51,800 nt of DNA from contig JAIYAZ010000076.1 of the NCBI GenBank assembly GCA_027488755.1, positions 1 to 51,800 of the forward strand, given 5' to 3'. The notes beneath the pieces were generated by a model that saw nothing but the letters and a program-made list of their open reading frames with translations, was not told where the DNA came from and searched no databases. The stretch is from Verrucomicrobiaceae bacterium (GTDB lineage: Bacteria > Verrucomicrobiota > Verrucomicrobiia > Chthoniobacterales > JAATET01). A program made the position numbers and the translations under genes. Below, one piece after another: positions 17,206 to 25,770 of this stretch. Every line of letters starts with the position of its first letter. The first letter of the stretch is position 1.

Positions 17206-17901
17206 ATGAACATTCCCGCCCTCCCCGATAACGACCACGATCTATTCGCGCTTATGAAGCGAGACCTCTTCACCGCCGTCGTCGGTGATGTTCTCGATAG
17301 TGCCGGCCTTACCCGCCAGTTCCTCCCGCCCGAGATTCGCGCCCTCAGCCCCGACATGATGCTCGTCGGCCGCGCCATGCCCGTGCTCGAAGCCGATTGC
17401 TTCGATGAAACCGTCACCCACACCGGCAAAAAACTGCCCTTCGGCGTCATGTTCCGCGCCCTCGACGACCTCAAGCGCGACGAGGTTTACATCTGCACCG
17501 GCTCCTCCTTCGACTACGCGCTCTGGGGCGAGCTCATGAGCACCCGCGCCCGGCACCTCGGGGCGTCCGGCGCGGTGGTGGACGGCTTCTCGCGCGACAC
17601 CAAGGGCATCCTCAAACTCGGCTTCCCCACCTTCTCGCGCGGCACCTACGCCCAGGACCAGCGCGTGCGCGGCCGCGTGATCGATTTCCGCTGCTCCATC
17701 GGTTTCCCCAACGGCGTGCGCGTCCAGCCCGGCGACGTGCTCTTCGGCGACATCGACGGAGTTGTTGTCATTCCCTTGGCCCACCTGCGCGACATCGTTC
17801 ATGCCGCCCTCGAAAAAGTCTTCGGCGAAAACAAGGTCGCGAGCGCCATCCGCGCCGGTATGTCCACTCAGGAAGCGTGGGACACCTACGGCATCATGTA
17901 A
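17206..17901 (+). CDS. RraA-like aldolase/decarboxylase family protein
   Basis: This 231-residue protein has the RraA fold sequence. It shows the TAVVGDVLDSAGL start, SPDMMLVGRAMPVLEADCFDE, GELMSTRARHLGASGAVVDGFSRDT (the metal-site loop of this family) and VQPGDVLFGDIDGVVVIP. True 4-hydroxy-4-methyl-2-oxoglutarate aldolases share this fold, and other members act on keto acids. In this operon it replaces the HpaI- or KDPG-type aldolase expected to split a 2-keto-3-deoxy sugar acid, so I infer that activity. ATG 17206 is seven bases after the lactonase stop; the longer frame from 17128 lies inside that gene. Confidence 0.82.
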   Translation: MNIPALPDNDHDLFALMKRDLFTAVVGDVLDSAGLTRQFLPPEIRALSPDMMLVGRAMPVLEADCFDETVTHTGKKLPFGVMFRALDDLKRDEVYICTGSSFDYALWGELMSTRARHLGASGAVVDGFSRDTKGILKLGFPTFSRGTYAQDQRVRGRVIDFRCSIGFPNGVRVQPGDVLFGDIDGVVVIPLAHLRDIVHAALEKVFGENKVASAIRAGMSTQEAWDTYGIM

Positions 17902-17945
17902 GCACGCGACGCCGCCCCGTTCGCCCTCCTAGACCGCATCTCCTC

Positions 17946-19550
17946 ATGACCACCATTTCACCCGCCACGGAAGACAGCCGCCTGCGCATGCCCTGGAAAC
18001 GCCTCGTGACCCTCGGCCGCGCCTACGAGTTGTTGCGCGCCGACCTGCTCGAACACCTGAAAATCCTGCAAGCGCGCATCGGCTTCGACTACACCCGCTT
18101 CCACGCGATTTTCCACGACGAGATGCAGGTCTATACCGAGGACGCGCAGGGCCGCCCGGTTTACCAATGGAAACACGTGGACCGCATCCTCGACGACACG
18201 CTCGCCCTGCGCCTGCGCCACGTCATCGAGCTCAACTCCATGCCCGCCCTGCTGGCCTCCGGCACCCAGTCGATTTTCAACTTCAAGATGAACGTCACCC
18301 CGCCCAAGTGCTACGCCAAGTGGGAGGCCTTGGTGCGGGCCTTCGTCGAACACTGCCTCGAACGCTACGGACTCGCTGAGGTCCAACACTGGTATTTCGA
18401 GTGCTGGAACGAGCCCGACTTGGGCGGCTTCTGGACCGGCACGAAGGAGCAGTATTTCGAACTCTACGCCGCCTCCGCCCGCGCTGTGAAAGCCGCCCAC
18501 CCGTCCCTGCGTGTCGGCGGCCCCGCCACCTCGCGCGGCCAATGGGTCGGCGACTTCATCCGTTGGTGCCGCGAGAAAAACGTGCCGATGGACTTCGTCT
18601 CCACTCACCAATACCCGCAGGACGAATACTGCCTCTACGAAAACCGCGTCGGCTCCCCCCACGCGCCCGACATGTTCTTCATCGACAGCATCCGCTCCGT
18701 GCGTGCCGAGGTGAACCGCGAGGCCGGCCAGGATTTCCCCATCCTCTACACCGAGTGGAACACCCAAAACGCCGCCCCCGGCCGCGCCGTCTCCTGGTCG
18801 CGCAACCCCGAGCTCGATACGATCTACTCCGGCAGCGCCACGCTCCACTACTGCACCGCCCTCGACCGCGAGGTGGATATGCTCGGCTGGTGGACCGCCT
18901 CGGACACCTTTGAGTTTCAGGACGACGTTTGCATGCCCACCACGCCATTCAGCTCCGGCGGCTACGGCCTGGTCACCGTGCGCGGCACGCCCAAACCCGC
19001 CTGCCACGCCCTGCACTTCCTCGCGCAGATGACCGGACGCCTGCAAACCGTCGCCCTCGCCGCCGACCGCCCCGAACACGCCAACCTCATCGCCTGCGTC
19101 CTCCCCGGCCGCGTCCGCGTGCTGGCCTGGAACCACCAATCCCGCGTCGTCACCCCGAGCACCTGGAACGACACCCTGCGCCTCGCGCTCCCCGCCGATC
19201 TCGCCGCCGCCGCCAGCCTGCAAGTTATCCGCCTGCACGTCCGCACCGGCCAAGGTAGTGCCTACGAACTTTGGCGCGCCATGGGCGACCCGCAGAACCT
19301 CACTCGCACCGAAGAAGAGGCGTTGCGCCTGCTCAGCGAGCCGGCCTGCGAAGTCACCTCGCTCCCCGTCGCCAACGGCGCGGTCGAGTTGCCCCTCACG
19401 CTGGCCCCGCACGAGTTCGTCTTCATCGAAATCTCCGTGCCTGGAGCGCCCTGCAAAGAGAAACCCGAAGGCGAGGCGCTCCTGCCCGCCACCCAGTTAA
19501 ACGACTTGCTCAGCTACAAACCCCGCCAGTCCCTGACAGTTGCTACGTAG
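17946..19550 (+). CDS. GH39-like glycoside hydrolase (beta-xylosidase type)
   Basis: This 534-residue TIM-barrel hydrolase has the clan GH-A pair: acid/base Glu156 in YFECWNEPDLGGFW and nucleophile Glu270 in ILYTEWNTQN. The early segment IGFDYTRFHAIFHDEMQVY and VSTHQYPQDEY are typical of GH39 beta-xylosidases and iduronidases. A C-terminal beta-domain follows (about 380-520). There is no signal peptide, so it should cleave imported oligosaccharides in the cytoplasm. The start ATG 17946 begins MTTISPATEDSRL, just after the RraA gene. Feeding the released sugar to the upstream dehydrogenase-lactonase-dehydratase genes is a reasonable inference. Confidence 0.85.
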   Translation: MTTISPATEDSRLRMPWKRLVTLGRAYELLRADLLEHLKILQARIGFDYTRFHAIFHDEMQVYTEDAQGRPVYQWKHVDRILDDTLALRLRHVIELNSMPALLASGTQSIFNFKMNVTPPKCYAKWEALVRAFVEHCLERYGLAEVQHWYFECWNEPDLGGFWTGTKEQYFELYAASARAVKAAHPSLRVGGPATSRGQWVGDFIRWCREKNVPMDFVSTHQYPQDEYCLYENRVGSPHAPDMFFIDSIRSVRAEVNREAGQDFPILYTEWNTQNAAPGRAVSWSRNPELDTIYSGSATLHYCTALDREVDMLGWWTASDTFEFQDDVCMPTTPFSSGGYGLVTVRGTPKPACHALHFLAQMTGRLQTVALAADRPEHANLIACVLPGRVRVLAWNHQSRVVTPSTWNDTLRLALPADLAAAASLQVIRLHVRTGQGSAYELWRAMGDPQNLTRTEEEALRLLSEPACEVTSLPVANGAVELPLTLAPHEFVFIEISVPGAPCKEKPEGEALLPATQLNDLLSYKPRQSLTVAT

Positions 19551-19697
19551 GATGTCCCCTTGCAGTTTTGCGTCCACTGGCGGCGTTACAGTTAACGTGT
19601 AAGTGTCAGGCGATTGGACTCGATACCGTGGCACCGGATTTTCTCTATCATGCAACCCGTAGATGCTGGAAACCCCTTCGGGAAACCTATCCGAATA

Positions 19698-20618
19698 TCA
19701 AGCGCAGAAGCGGTAAGCTTGCGCGGGATTGACGATAAAAATGGCGGCGAATACTTCCGGCGGAAGGGGGAACGCCTTCAGCAAAAAACTCAGGCCCGGC
19801 CCGCCCCCGTAGGACTTCCAGTAGCCCGCCCGCGCCGCGTCCATGCCGAGCATGAGTTGATGCGGATGCTCCGCAAAGAGTGTCTCGATCAGTTCGCGGG
19901 TGGGGTTGCCGGACTTCCAGCGGAAGGCGCTGTCGTATTCCACCTTCACCCCGGTCGAAAGAATCTCCCGATGGTAACCGATGTCCGGTTTGCGGTCGGT
20001 GTGGGAGAGCACGACGTGGTCGAGGTTGGCTCCGTGACGTTGCAGCGATGCGATTTGCTCCAGCGCCAGTTCGCCCTGTTCGGTGTGCGTGAGAATGGGC
20101 GCGCCGGTTGTGCGGTGGGCGATCGCCGCCGCATCGAAAAGCACTTCCTCGCGCCGGCCCCACCTCTCACTGCTGGCGACTTTGATCAGGCCGGCGCGGA
20201 TGGGTAGTGGCTGGCGGTCGGGGCCGTTGAGGTCGTTGGCGTCTATGCCGATTTCGATTTCGTCGCAAAAGAGCGCGGCGCATCCCTCGGCGTCGAGCCG
20301 CTCCATCCAATGGCCGGGAGGGTAGTATTTCGCCAGATGGAGTCCCGTCGGGCAAACGAGGTGAACGCCGCTGCGACGCGAAACCTCGGCCAGCTTCACC
20401 GGGTTGCGCCCGCCGCTCGGCATGGAATCAATCATCGCGCGTCCGCCGTCCTCCTTGAAGCGAAGCAACTCCTCCACCGCGCGGTCCACCGAGCCGATTT
20501 GAAAATCGGGGTGCTTTTCGGTCATGTAGCACGGATCAATGATGACATGCTCGTGCGCGTAGCAGACGCCGAGTTCGGCCGGGGCGATGTCGCCAATGAC
20601 GGTGCGGATGAAGCTCAT
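19698..20618 (-). CDS. Phosphotriesterase-family metal hydrolase
   Basis: This 306-residue protein has the complete binuclear metal site of the PTE family: His22-x-His24 (YAHEHVIID), Lys146 (GLIKVASS, usually carbamylated), His178 (ILTHTEQG), His206 (VLSHTDR) and Asp260 (MLGMDAAR). Most bacterial members are lactonases or deacylases and not phosphotriesterases. ATG 20618 was chosen because it overlaps the stop of the upstream FAD oxidoreductase (ATGA) and begins with the normal N-terminus. It is the last gene of the minus-strand operon. Acting on a lactone or sugar derivative made by the upstream oxidoreductase is inferred. Confidence 0.85.
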   Translation of the reverse strand: MSFIRTVIGDIAPAELGVCYAHEHVIIDPCYMTEKHPDFQIGSVDRAVEELLRFKEDGGRAMIDSMPSGGRNPVKLAEVSRRSGVHLVCPTGLHLAKYYPPGHWMERLDAEGCAALFCDEIEIGIDANDLNGPDRQPLPIRAGLIKVASSERWGRREEVLFDAAAIAHRTTGAPILTHTEQGELALEQIASLQRHGANLDHVVLSHTDRKPDIGYHREILSTGVKVEYDSAFRWKSGNPTRELIETLFAEHPHQLMLGMDAARAGYWKSYGGGPGLSFLLKAFPLPPEVFAAIFIVNPAQAYRFCA

Positions 20619-21988
20619 CGGTTCGCCCTCCAGGCGTCTGCGGCGGTATGCGCGGGAGAGGTCGGAGGCGCGAGCACCGCACCGAGCGCGCGGAGTCGAT
20701 CTTGCAGGGCGCGAATGCCCACCTCGCGCGCGCCGCCGGAATCGTGAAGAGAGAGAGCCGCCGCCACCCCCGCCGCCTGGCCCATGCTCATCGTCTGGGC
20801 CATCGAACGGCAGGAAGCATGGGCGTCGTGCGTGGCACTGAAGCAACGCCCGACCACCCAAATTTCGTCGCGACCGCGCGGCACCAGCGTCCGGTAGGGC
20901 ACGTCGTAGGCGTCGCTGTTGGGCACGTAGGCCCAGACGGTTTCCTCGCCGCCGTCCTTCGCGTCGCGGTGATCTTCAATCGGCGCGCCGCAAAGCAGAA
21001 CCGTGTCGTCGAAGCGGGCGACCCTCAGGCAGTCGTCGCGGGTGAGCCGATATTCGCCAAAAACGCGGCGGGTTTCGCGCACACCGATTTGATGGGAGAG
21101 TCCGACGATGTTCGACTCCGCGAAACCGGGGACGCAGTCGCGGAAAAAGGCCTCGTAGGCGAAGGCCTGGCGACGTCCCTCCATCTCGGCGGCGGTGAGT
21201 TGTTCGAAGTCGGTCGCGTCCACCTCCGCCACGCGCACGGCCACGGTCGAGATGCAGCCCGCCGCGTTCATGCGGTGCAGGCTGCCCGCCTTGCGCGGCA
21301 GGGCGTGGGTGCCGCGTTCCACCGCTTCCGCCATGCGGGCCATGAGCAATTTTTTGCCGCCGGAGCTCTCGTAGGTCGCGAGGTCCACGTTGCTCATGCG
21401 GAAGGTGGTGGTTAGGGTTTGCGCGGGTTCCAGATCACCGGCCTTCTCGTAGGGAATACCGGCGAGATGACAGACGTCGGCGTCGCCGCTGGCATCGACG
21501 AAGCGTTGGGCGGCGATGCGGAAAAAGCCTCGTTTGGTTGCGATCACGACCCCGCTCAAACGCCCGCCGGTCATGTCCACATCCACGAGCGTCGCATGGA
21601 GCAGCACCCGGACACCGGCGGCAGCAAGCATTTCGTCCCAGACAAGTTTGAGGCGCTCGGGGTTGTAGTTCACCCCCGTGCCCGCGCCGTAGGTATTGGG
21701 CCGAAGGAACACCGCCCCGGCGGCGTCGAGACGATCCACGACCCGGTCGGGAATGCCCCCGGCGACTTTCAGCGGCCGCGCCCCCGGCGTGAAAAAACCG
21801 TAGAAGGTGTCGAGCATCTGCGTGCTCGTGCCGCCCAGGAAACCGTAGCGCTCGACGAGCATCACGCGCTCGGTTCCGGTTTCCCGCGCCGCGAGGGCGG
21901 CGCAGCAGCCGGCGGAACCGGCGCCCACTACCAGAAGGTCGGTCTCCGCGAGGAGCGGGATTTTGCTTTTGTCGAGGTAGTCGAACAT
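20615..21988 (-). CDS. FAD-dependent oxidoreductase (FAD-oxidored, PF12831-like)
   Basis: This 457-residue protein has an N-terminal Rossmann dinucleotide motif (LLVVGAGSAGCCAALAARETG, about residues 18-38) and the following FLGGTSTQMLDTFYGF. Further segments, including FVDASGDADVCHLAGIPYEKAG and the C-terminal IWVVGRCFSATHDAHASCRSMAQ with GQAAGVAAALS, match the FAD-dependent oxidoreductases common in Verrucomicrobia and Planctomycetes sugar loci. It is probably cytoplasmic, with no signal peptide. ATG 21988 overlaps the SIS gene stop. The physiological substrate is unknown; oxidation of a sugar-derived alcohol is a guess from context. Confidence 0.8.
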   Translation of the reverse strand: MFDYLDKSKIPLLAETDLLVVGAGSAGCCAALAARETGTERVMLVERYGFLGGTSTQMLDTFYGFFTPGARPLKVAGGIPDRVVDRLDAAGAVFLRPNTYGAGTGVNYNPERLKLVWDEMLAAAGVRVLLHATLVDVDMTGGRLSGVVIATKRGFFRIAAQRFVDASGDADVCHLAGIPYEKAGDLEPAQTLTTTFRMSNVDLATYESSGGKKLLMARMAEAVERGTHALPRKAGSLHRMNAAGCISTVAVRVAEVDATDFEQLTAAEMEGRRQAFAYEAFFRDCVPGFAESNIVGLSHQIGVRETRRVFGEYRLTRDDCLRVARFDDTVLLCGAPIEDHRDAKDGGEETVWAYVPNSDAYDVPYRTLVPRGRDEIWVVGRCFSATHDAHASCRSMAQTMSMGQAAGVAAALSLHDSGGAREVGIRALQDRLRALGAVLAPPTSPAHTAADAWRANR

Positions 21989-22773
21989 CAGGCCCCCAGG
22001 TTGGCGTAGAGTTTGGCGAGACGACGACCGTGCTCGTCGTAGGCCGCCTCGAACAAGGCCACCGCGCGCTCGGCCCCGACCACGGCGGCTCCGCTTAATA
22101 CCTTGGGCGGCTGGCCGGCGCGGGTGAGTCGCAGCGCCACCTCGGCTTTGATCGAGTTGACCAACAAGCATCCGCCCACCGTGGACCCCGGAGCCACCGC
22201 CGTGTCGAGGCCTTCGATCTTCACCATCGCGTCGCCGACCGGGGCACCGGTGTCGAGCACAAGATCCGAGAAGTCCTGGAGCTTTTTCCCGTCCGTGCGT
22301 TTGCTCGTGCTCGCCTCGCTGTGCCTGGTGCTAATGATGGACACCACGCGGACGCCGCGCTTCTGAAACTCCTCGGCCATTTCGATCGGCACCACGTTGC
22401 ACCCGCTGGAGGAAATGATCAGCGCGGTGTCGGTGGGCGAAAGGTCGAAATTGCGGAGGATGCGCGCCGCCAGCCCGCTCACGTTTTCCAAAAACATCGC
22501 CTGGCGTTGGCCGTTGCAGCCGACGACCAGATTGTGGAAGGAGAGCGAGAGTTCGACGATGGGATTGAAGCCGGGAAACGAGCCGTAGCGGGGCCACATC
22601 TCCTCCACCATGATGCGCGAGTGGCCGGAGCCGAAGACATGCACCATGCGTCCGGCGAGGATGGTATCCGCGAACCAGTCGGCGGCCTGCTGGATGGCGG
22701 TTTCCTGTTTAGCCACACCTTCCAGGAGGCGACGGCAATGGTGGAGATACTCAAGGGTGGGCGTGTTGTTCAT
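21988..22773 (-). CDS. SIS-domain sugar isomerase-like protein
   Basis: A 261-residue SIS-fold protein. The phosphosugar-binding pattern is visible as HVFGSGHSRIMVEEMWPR near residue 45 and TALIISSSGCNVVPIEMAEEFQKRGVRVVSIIS near 125-155. Such proteins isomerise or sense phosphorylated amino sugars and keto-sugars. I chose ATG 22773 (MNNTPTLEYL) because it overlaps the ROK kinase stop as ATGA; ATG 22782 three codons earlier is an alternative. With the kinase directly upstream, the likely substrate is the kinase product. Coupling to the broken kinase gene means the frameshift there could also affect its translation. Confidence 0.82.
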   Translation of the reverse strand: MNNTPTLEYLHHCRRLLEGVAKQETAIQQAADWFADTILAGRMVHVFGSGHSRIMVEEMWPRYGSFPGFNPIVELSLSFHNLVVGCNGQRQAMFLENVSGLAARILRNFDLSPTDTALIISSSGCNVVPIEMAEEFQKRGVRVVSIISTRHSEASTSKRTDGKKLQDFSDLVLDTGAPVGDAMVKIEGLDTAVAPGSTVGGCLLVNSIKAEVALRLTRAGQPPKVLSGAAVVGAERAVALFEAAYDEHGRRLAKLYANLGA

Positions 22774-23655
22774 AAGCGGCAAAAGTCATGCGCGGTCTTG
22801 GCGGCTCCGGCGGCGCCGGCCCATTCGCCAAGCGCGGCGGGGACGATGCGGACGCGATGCCCGCCGGGACGCCATTCCAGCTCGTCAAGAAACCCGGCGA
22901 GCGGCTCGAAGAGCGCCTCGCCTGCCTTGGCGATGCCTCCGCCGATGATCACCGCCTCCGGGTCGAAGGCGTTGACGAGAGAGACGATCCCGCACGCCAG
23001 TCGGCGCACGGAGCGGAGCCAGACCTCGCCCGCTTCGGCATCGCCGGCTCGAAACGCGGCGACGAGGGCGTGCGTGTCTGCGAAACGACCTTCCGAGCGC
23101 GCGAAAACCGTGTGGTTGCCAATCGCATCCTCCAGGCTTCCGGGCGTTCCGGCGATGTCTTTCGCGCCGTCGGCATCGAGGCAGATGTGCCCGAAATGTC
23201 CGGCCCGGCCCATACGGCCGACGACTAATTTTCCGTCGAGGGCAAGAGCGCCGCCTACGCCGGTGCCCAGCGTCAGCATCACCACGTCGCGAAGATTCCG
23301 GGCCGCCCCCAGCCACATCTCCCCGACCAGCGCCGCGTGGGCGTCGTTACGAACCGTCACGGGGTGGGGGAGGACTTCGCTCCAACTCAGCCCCTCTAAC
23401 CCCCCCCAATCTTCCGGGCATGGAGGCGATCGCATCGCCGTCCACGCTCGCGAGGCCCGGCGCGCTCACTCCAACCCGTTCTCCCGGTTCGGCGTGCTCG
23501 CGCAACAGATCCCGGATGCTTTCGACGAAGCGGGGCGCGGAAAAGTCAGCCGCGTCCGCCGTCGGCACGCTGGCGCGAACCACACACGCGCCGTCCGCCT
23601 GGTGGCGGGCCAGCTTGATCTGGGTGCCGCCCAGATCGATTCCTGTGCAGATCAT
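22770..23655 (-). pseudogene. ROK-family sugar kinase interrupted by a frameshift in a G8 tract
   Basis: The N-terminal half (from ATG 23655: MICTGIDLGGTQIKLAR to IASMPGRLGG) and the C-terminal half (LEGLSWSEVLPHPVTVRNDAHAALVGE to AAKTAHDFCRL) are in different frames. The break falls in a run of eight C on the plus strand (23400-23407), which is eight G in the coding strand; seven G would restore one protein of about 295 residues. The catalytic Asp (NDAHAA) and GTGVGG are intact. The usual ROK zinc motif CxCGxxGCxE is replaced by a Cys-poor stretch (DADGAKDIAGTPGSLED). It could be a sequencing error, a true mutation or slippage-controlled expression. Its ATG overlaps the SDR stop. Confidence 0.8.
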
Positions 23656-24440
23656 GGAATCTGGCCCTCGCTCACGCCCCACCCGCCGTCCACCGCGAGG
23701 ACCTGGCCGGTGCAAAACCTCGATCCGTCGGAGAGAAAATAGGCCGCCGCCGCGTCGAGATCGGCGGGTCGGCCGATGCGACCCTGATCAAGGGGCTGTT
23801 TGGTTTTGATGAAGGCCTGAATCACCTCGTCCCCGGCCGCCCGCTGCGCCATCGGCGTCTCCACCAAGGCGGGCGCGATCACGTTAAAACGAATATCCTG
23901 CGCGGCGTAGGAGGACGCGGCGGATTTGGTGAAACCGATGATCGCGGCCTTGGCGGCGGCATACACATGGGTCGCGAAGAACCGGGGCGACGGCGAGTAG
24001 CCAAGCACGGAGGCCATGTTCAACACCGAGCCACCCCGTCCCTGCTCGAGAAAGGTTCGCACCGCCGCCCGGTTCGAGAGGATCAGCGACTTCAGGTTCA
24101 AGTTGAGCGTGTAATCAATGCCCTCCTCCGTGACCTCGTGGAGCGGACCGTCGCCAAAGCGTCGACCACTTCCACCCGCCACGTGGTAGAGGCCGTGGAA
24201 ATCGCCGAACGCCTCCCGGCACAGCGCGATGGCGGCGGGCGCGGTTTCGACTTCGGTCGCGTCGGCCGCGAGTCCGCGCGCGTCCCCACCGAGTTGCGCC
24301 AACGCTTCGGCCACCGACTCGGGATTGCGGCCAACCACCACGACCTGAGCCCCAGAGGCGATAAAGGCGTTCGCCGCCGACAGCCCCAGCCCGGTGGTGC
24401 CACCGATCACGACGATTTGTTTTCCGGCCAGCGATTTCAT
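23652..24440 (-). CDS. Short-chain dehydrogenase/reductase
   Basis: This 262-residue classical SDR heads the minus-strand operon. It has the TGxxxGxG-type motif as GGTTGLGLSAANAF, an NAG-equivalent YHVAGGSGRRFGDG, the catalytic Ser region LNMASVLGYS and the YAAAK active-site Tyr/Lys. The C-terminal GQVLAVDGGWGVSEG is typical. The substrate is presumably a sugar or polyol derivative shared with the downstream kinase, isomerase and oxidoreductase. ATG 24440 (MKSLAGKQIVV) gives the standard SDR start; the TTG at 24449 would add only three residues. It diverges from the GntR-like regulator 66 bases away. Confidence 0.83.
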   Translation of the reverse strand: MKSLAGKQIVVIGGTTGLGLSAANAFIASGAQVVVVGRNPESVAEALAQLGGDARGLAADATEVETAPAAIALCREAFGDFHGLYHVAGGSGRRFGDGPLHEVTEEGIDYTLNLNLKSLILSNRAAVRTFLEQGRGGSVLNMASVLGYSPSPRFFATHVYAAAKAAIIGFTKSAASSYAAQDIRFNVIAPALVETPMAQRAAGDEVIQAFIKTKQPLDQGRIGRPADLDAAAAYFLSDGSRFCTGQVLAVDGGWGVSEGQIP

Positions 24441-24484
24441 GGACACCAAAATGGCTGGTCCCGTCCCTACGCCAATTTTTAATG

Positions 24485-24507
24485 TATCACTGTTATTAAA
24501 AGTGGTA
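24485..24507. promoter_or_regulatory. Imperfect inverted repeat in divergent promoter, possible GntR-type operator
   Basis: TATCACT-N9-AGTGGTA is a near-symmetric repeat (six of seven arm positions pair) inside an A/T-rich gap between the SDR operon and the hybrid regulator gene. Its placement suits autoregulation and control of the operon. Binding has to be tested; the arms are short and one position mismatches. Confidence 0.4.
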
Positions 24508-24521
24508 TGATTACTTTTGTC

Positions 24522-25502
24522 ATGTCCCGCCCTCTATGCCTCCGCATTGCCGCGATCCGCGACGAGCTCCTCGCCCGCCTGCAATCCGGGGACTTTGGGC
24601 CGGGAGATCGTTTTTTTTCGCAACGCGCGCTGGCCCGCCATTTCGGCATCAGCCCGCAAACGGCCTTTCGCCTCCTTGATGAACTGCGCCGGCAAGGTCG
24701 CCTGCTGCGTCGTCCGGGTTCCGGCTCGGTCGTGCCGGGTGGGGTCAGGAAAATGACCCGGGTGGTCCTGTGTTTTTCCGCGCGGGCGAAACGGAAGGGC
24801 AGCTTCGGCTCCATTCTTCTCGACGAACTCACGACGGCTTTATCCCAGGCGGGCGTGCCCTGGTCATTGCGCTGGCGCGAAGCCCCGTTGAAGGCAAAGG
24901 ACGTGTTTTCCGTGCTTTGGCCTTCAGCCAGCGCCGTCGCGGTGCGATTTCCGGAAAGGCAGTTTGTGCTTTTGCTGCTGGATCGCCCGTCCCCCGGGAT
25001 CGCCGCGAGTTACATCGACAGTGTGACCATCGACGATTTCGGCGGCGGCGTGGCGGCGGGGGAAATCCTTCGTCTTCACCGCCAGTGCGCTTCGGCTGTT
25101 TTCCTGGCCGGACCGGCGGACGACCCGCGAAGCCAGCGGCGCGAGGCGGGGTTTCGCACCGTCTATCCAGACTCGGTATCCGTGGGTGCGCAGAGCTGGT
25201 TTCGCGAGGCGGGGGAATCCGTGTTCGCCAAGATCCAAGCCCTGGAGCCCAAGGGGGTTTTTTGCGCGAATGATCGGTTGGCGGAAGGGTTCCTGCGCGC
25301 CGCCGCGAAGGCCAACTGGCGACCGCCCCCTACAGTGGGGTTTGACAACGCTCCCGTGGCGCGGCGTCTGGGGCTTTCCACCGTCGCCATTCCATGGAAA
25401 GAATTGGCCGGCTCGGCCACGGGGATCGTGAAGGAGCGACTGAATGGTTCGAAGGCCGCCGCGAGTCACATCGTCATCAATCCCCGCGCCATCATTCGCT
25501 AA
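24522..25502 (+). CDS. GntR-type winged-helix / LacI-type sensor hybrid regulator
   Basis: The N-terminus (about residues 5-75) is a GntR-like winged helix-turn-helix: AAIRDELLARLQSGDFGPGDRFFSQRALARHFGISPQTAFRLLDELRRQGRL, then RRPGSGS. From about residue 85 it resembles the periplasmic-binding-protein sensor of LacI/AraR regulators (SVTIDDFGGGVAAGEILRLH, CASAVFLAGP, GVFCANDRLAEGFLRAA, VGFDN). This is the AraR domain layout, and it implies sugar-controlled repression of the divergent SDR-ROK-SIS-FAD-PTE operon. ATG 24522 (MSRPLCLRI) is preferred because ATG 24507 would overlap the possible operator; both are in frame. The inducer is unknown. Confidence 0.82.
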   Translation: MSRPLCLRIAAIRDELLARLQSGDFGPGDRFFSQRALARHFGISPQTAFRLLDELRRQGRLLRRPGSGSVVPGGVRKMTRVVLCFSARAKRKGSFGSILLDELTTALSQAGVPWSLRWREAPLKAKDVFSVLWPSASAVAVRFPERQFVLLLLDRPSPGIAASYIDSVTIDDFGGGVAAGEILRLHRQCASAVFLAGPADDPRSQRREAGFRTVYPDSVSVGAQSWFREAGESVFAKIQALEPKGVFCANDRLAEGFLRAAAKANWRPPPTVGFDNAPVARRLGLSTVAIPWKELAGSATGIVKERLNGSKAAASHIVINPRAIIR

Positions 25503-25770
25503 CCAGACGAGTTGTTTGGGGAATCCAATTCGCCCGACGATCTTTCCGATTTGGAACCTGAATCCAAGAATCCCGGCATGGCTGCGCACCGCGGTTTTCC
25601 GCCAAGACTATCCCCAGTCCTTCGTGGACCCCAACGGCGATGTGCGCCGCCGCTCCTCAGCCCGCGTCCGGTGATGGGACGTTGATCGCGGGCCACGGGG
25701 TGGTGAACTCGATTAACGATCCTGGATTGGACATTAACGCTCCGTTTCCGATCATTGGATGAGTTTTCAA
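25503..25770 (+). other. Intergenic region upstream of operon D, with a 40-codon ORF
   Basis: These 268 bases separate the hybrid regulator from the GH43 gene. A small frame from ATG 25640 to TGA 25760-25762 encodes 40 residues ending NDPGLDINAPFPIIG, with no recognisable domain and no convincing ribosome-binding site. The promoter of the large operon D should lie here, but I could not define -35/-10 elements. The rest shows no other structure. Confidence 0.3.

Noticed and set aside
17958-19412. 484-codon minus-strand frame opposite the GH39 gene
   Set aside because: Gly- and Val-rich antisense artefact; the GH39 active-site residues lie on the plus strand.
19551-19697. Possible tRNA or terminator between the GH39 and phosphotriesterase genes
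   Set aside because: A short CCC-TTC-GGG pairing is present, but there is no cloverleaf and no T run, so nothing can be supported in these 147 bases.
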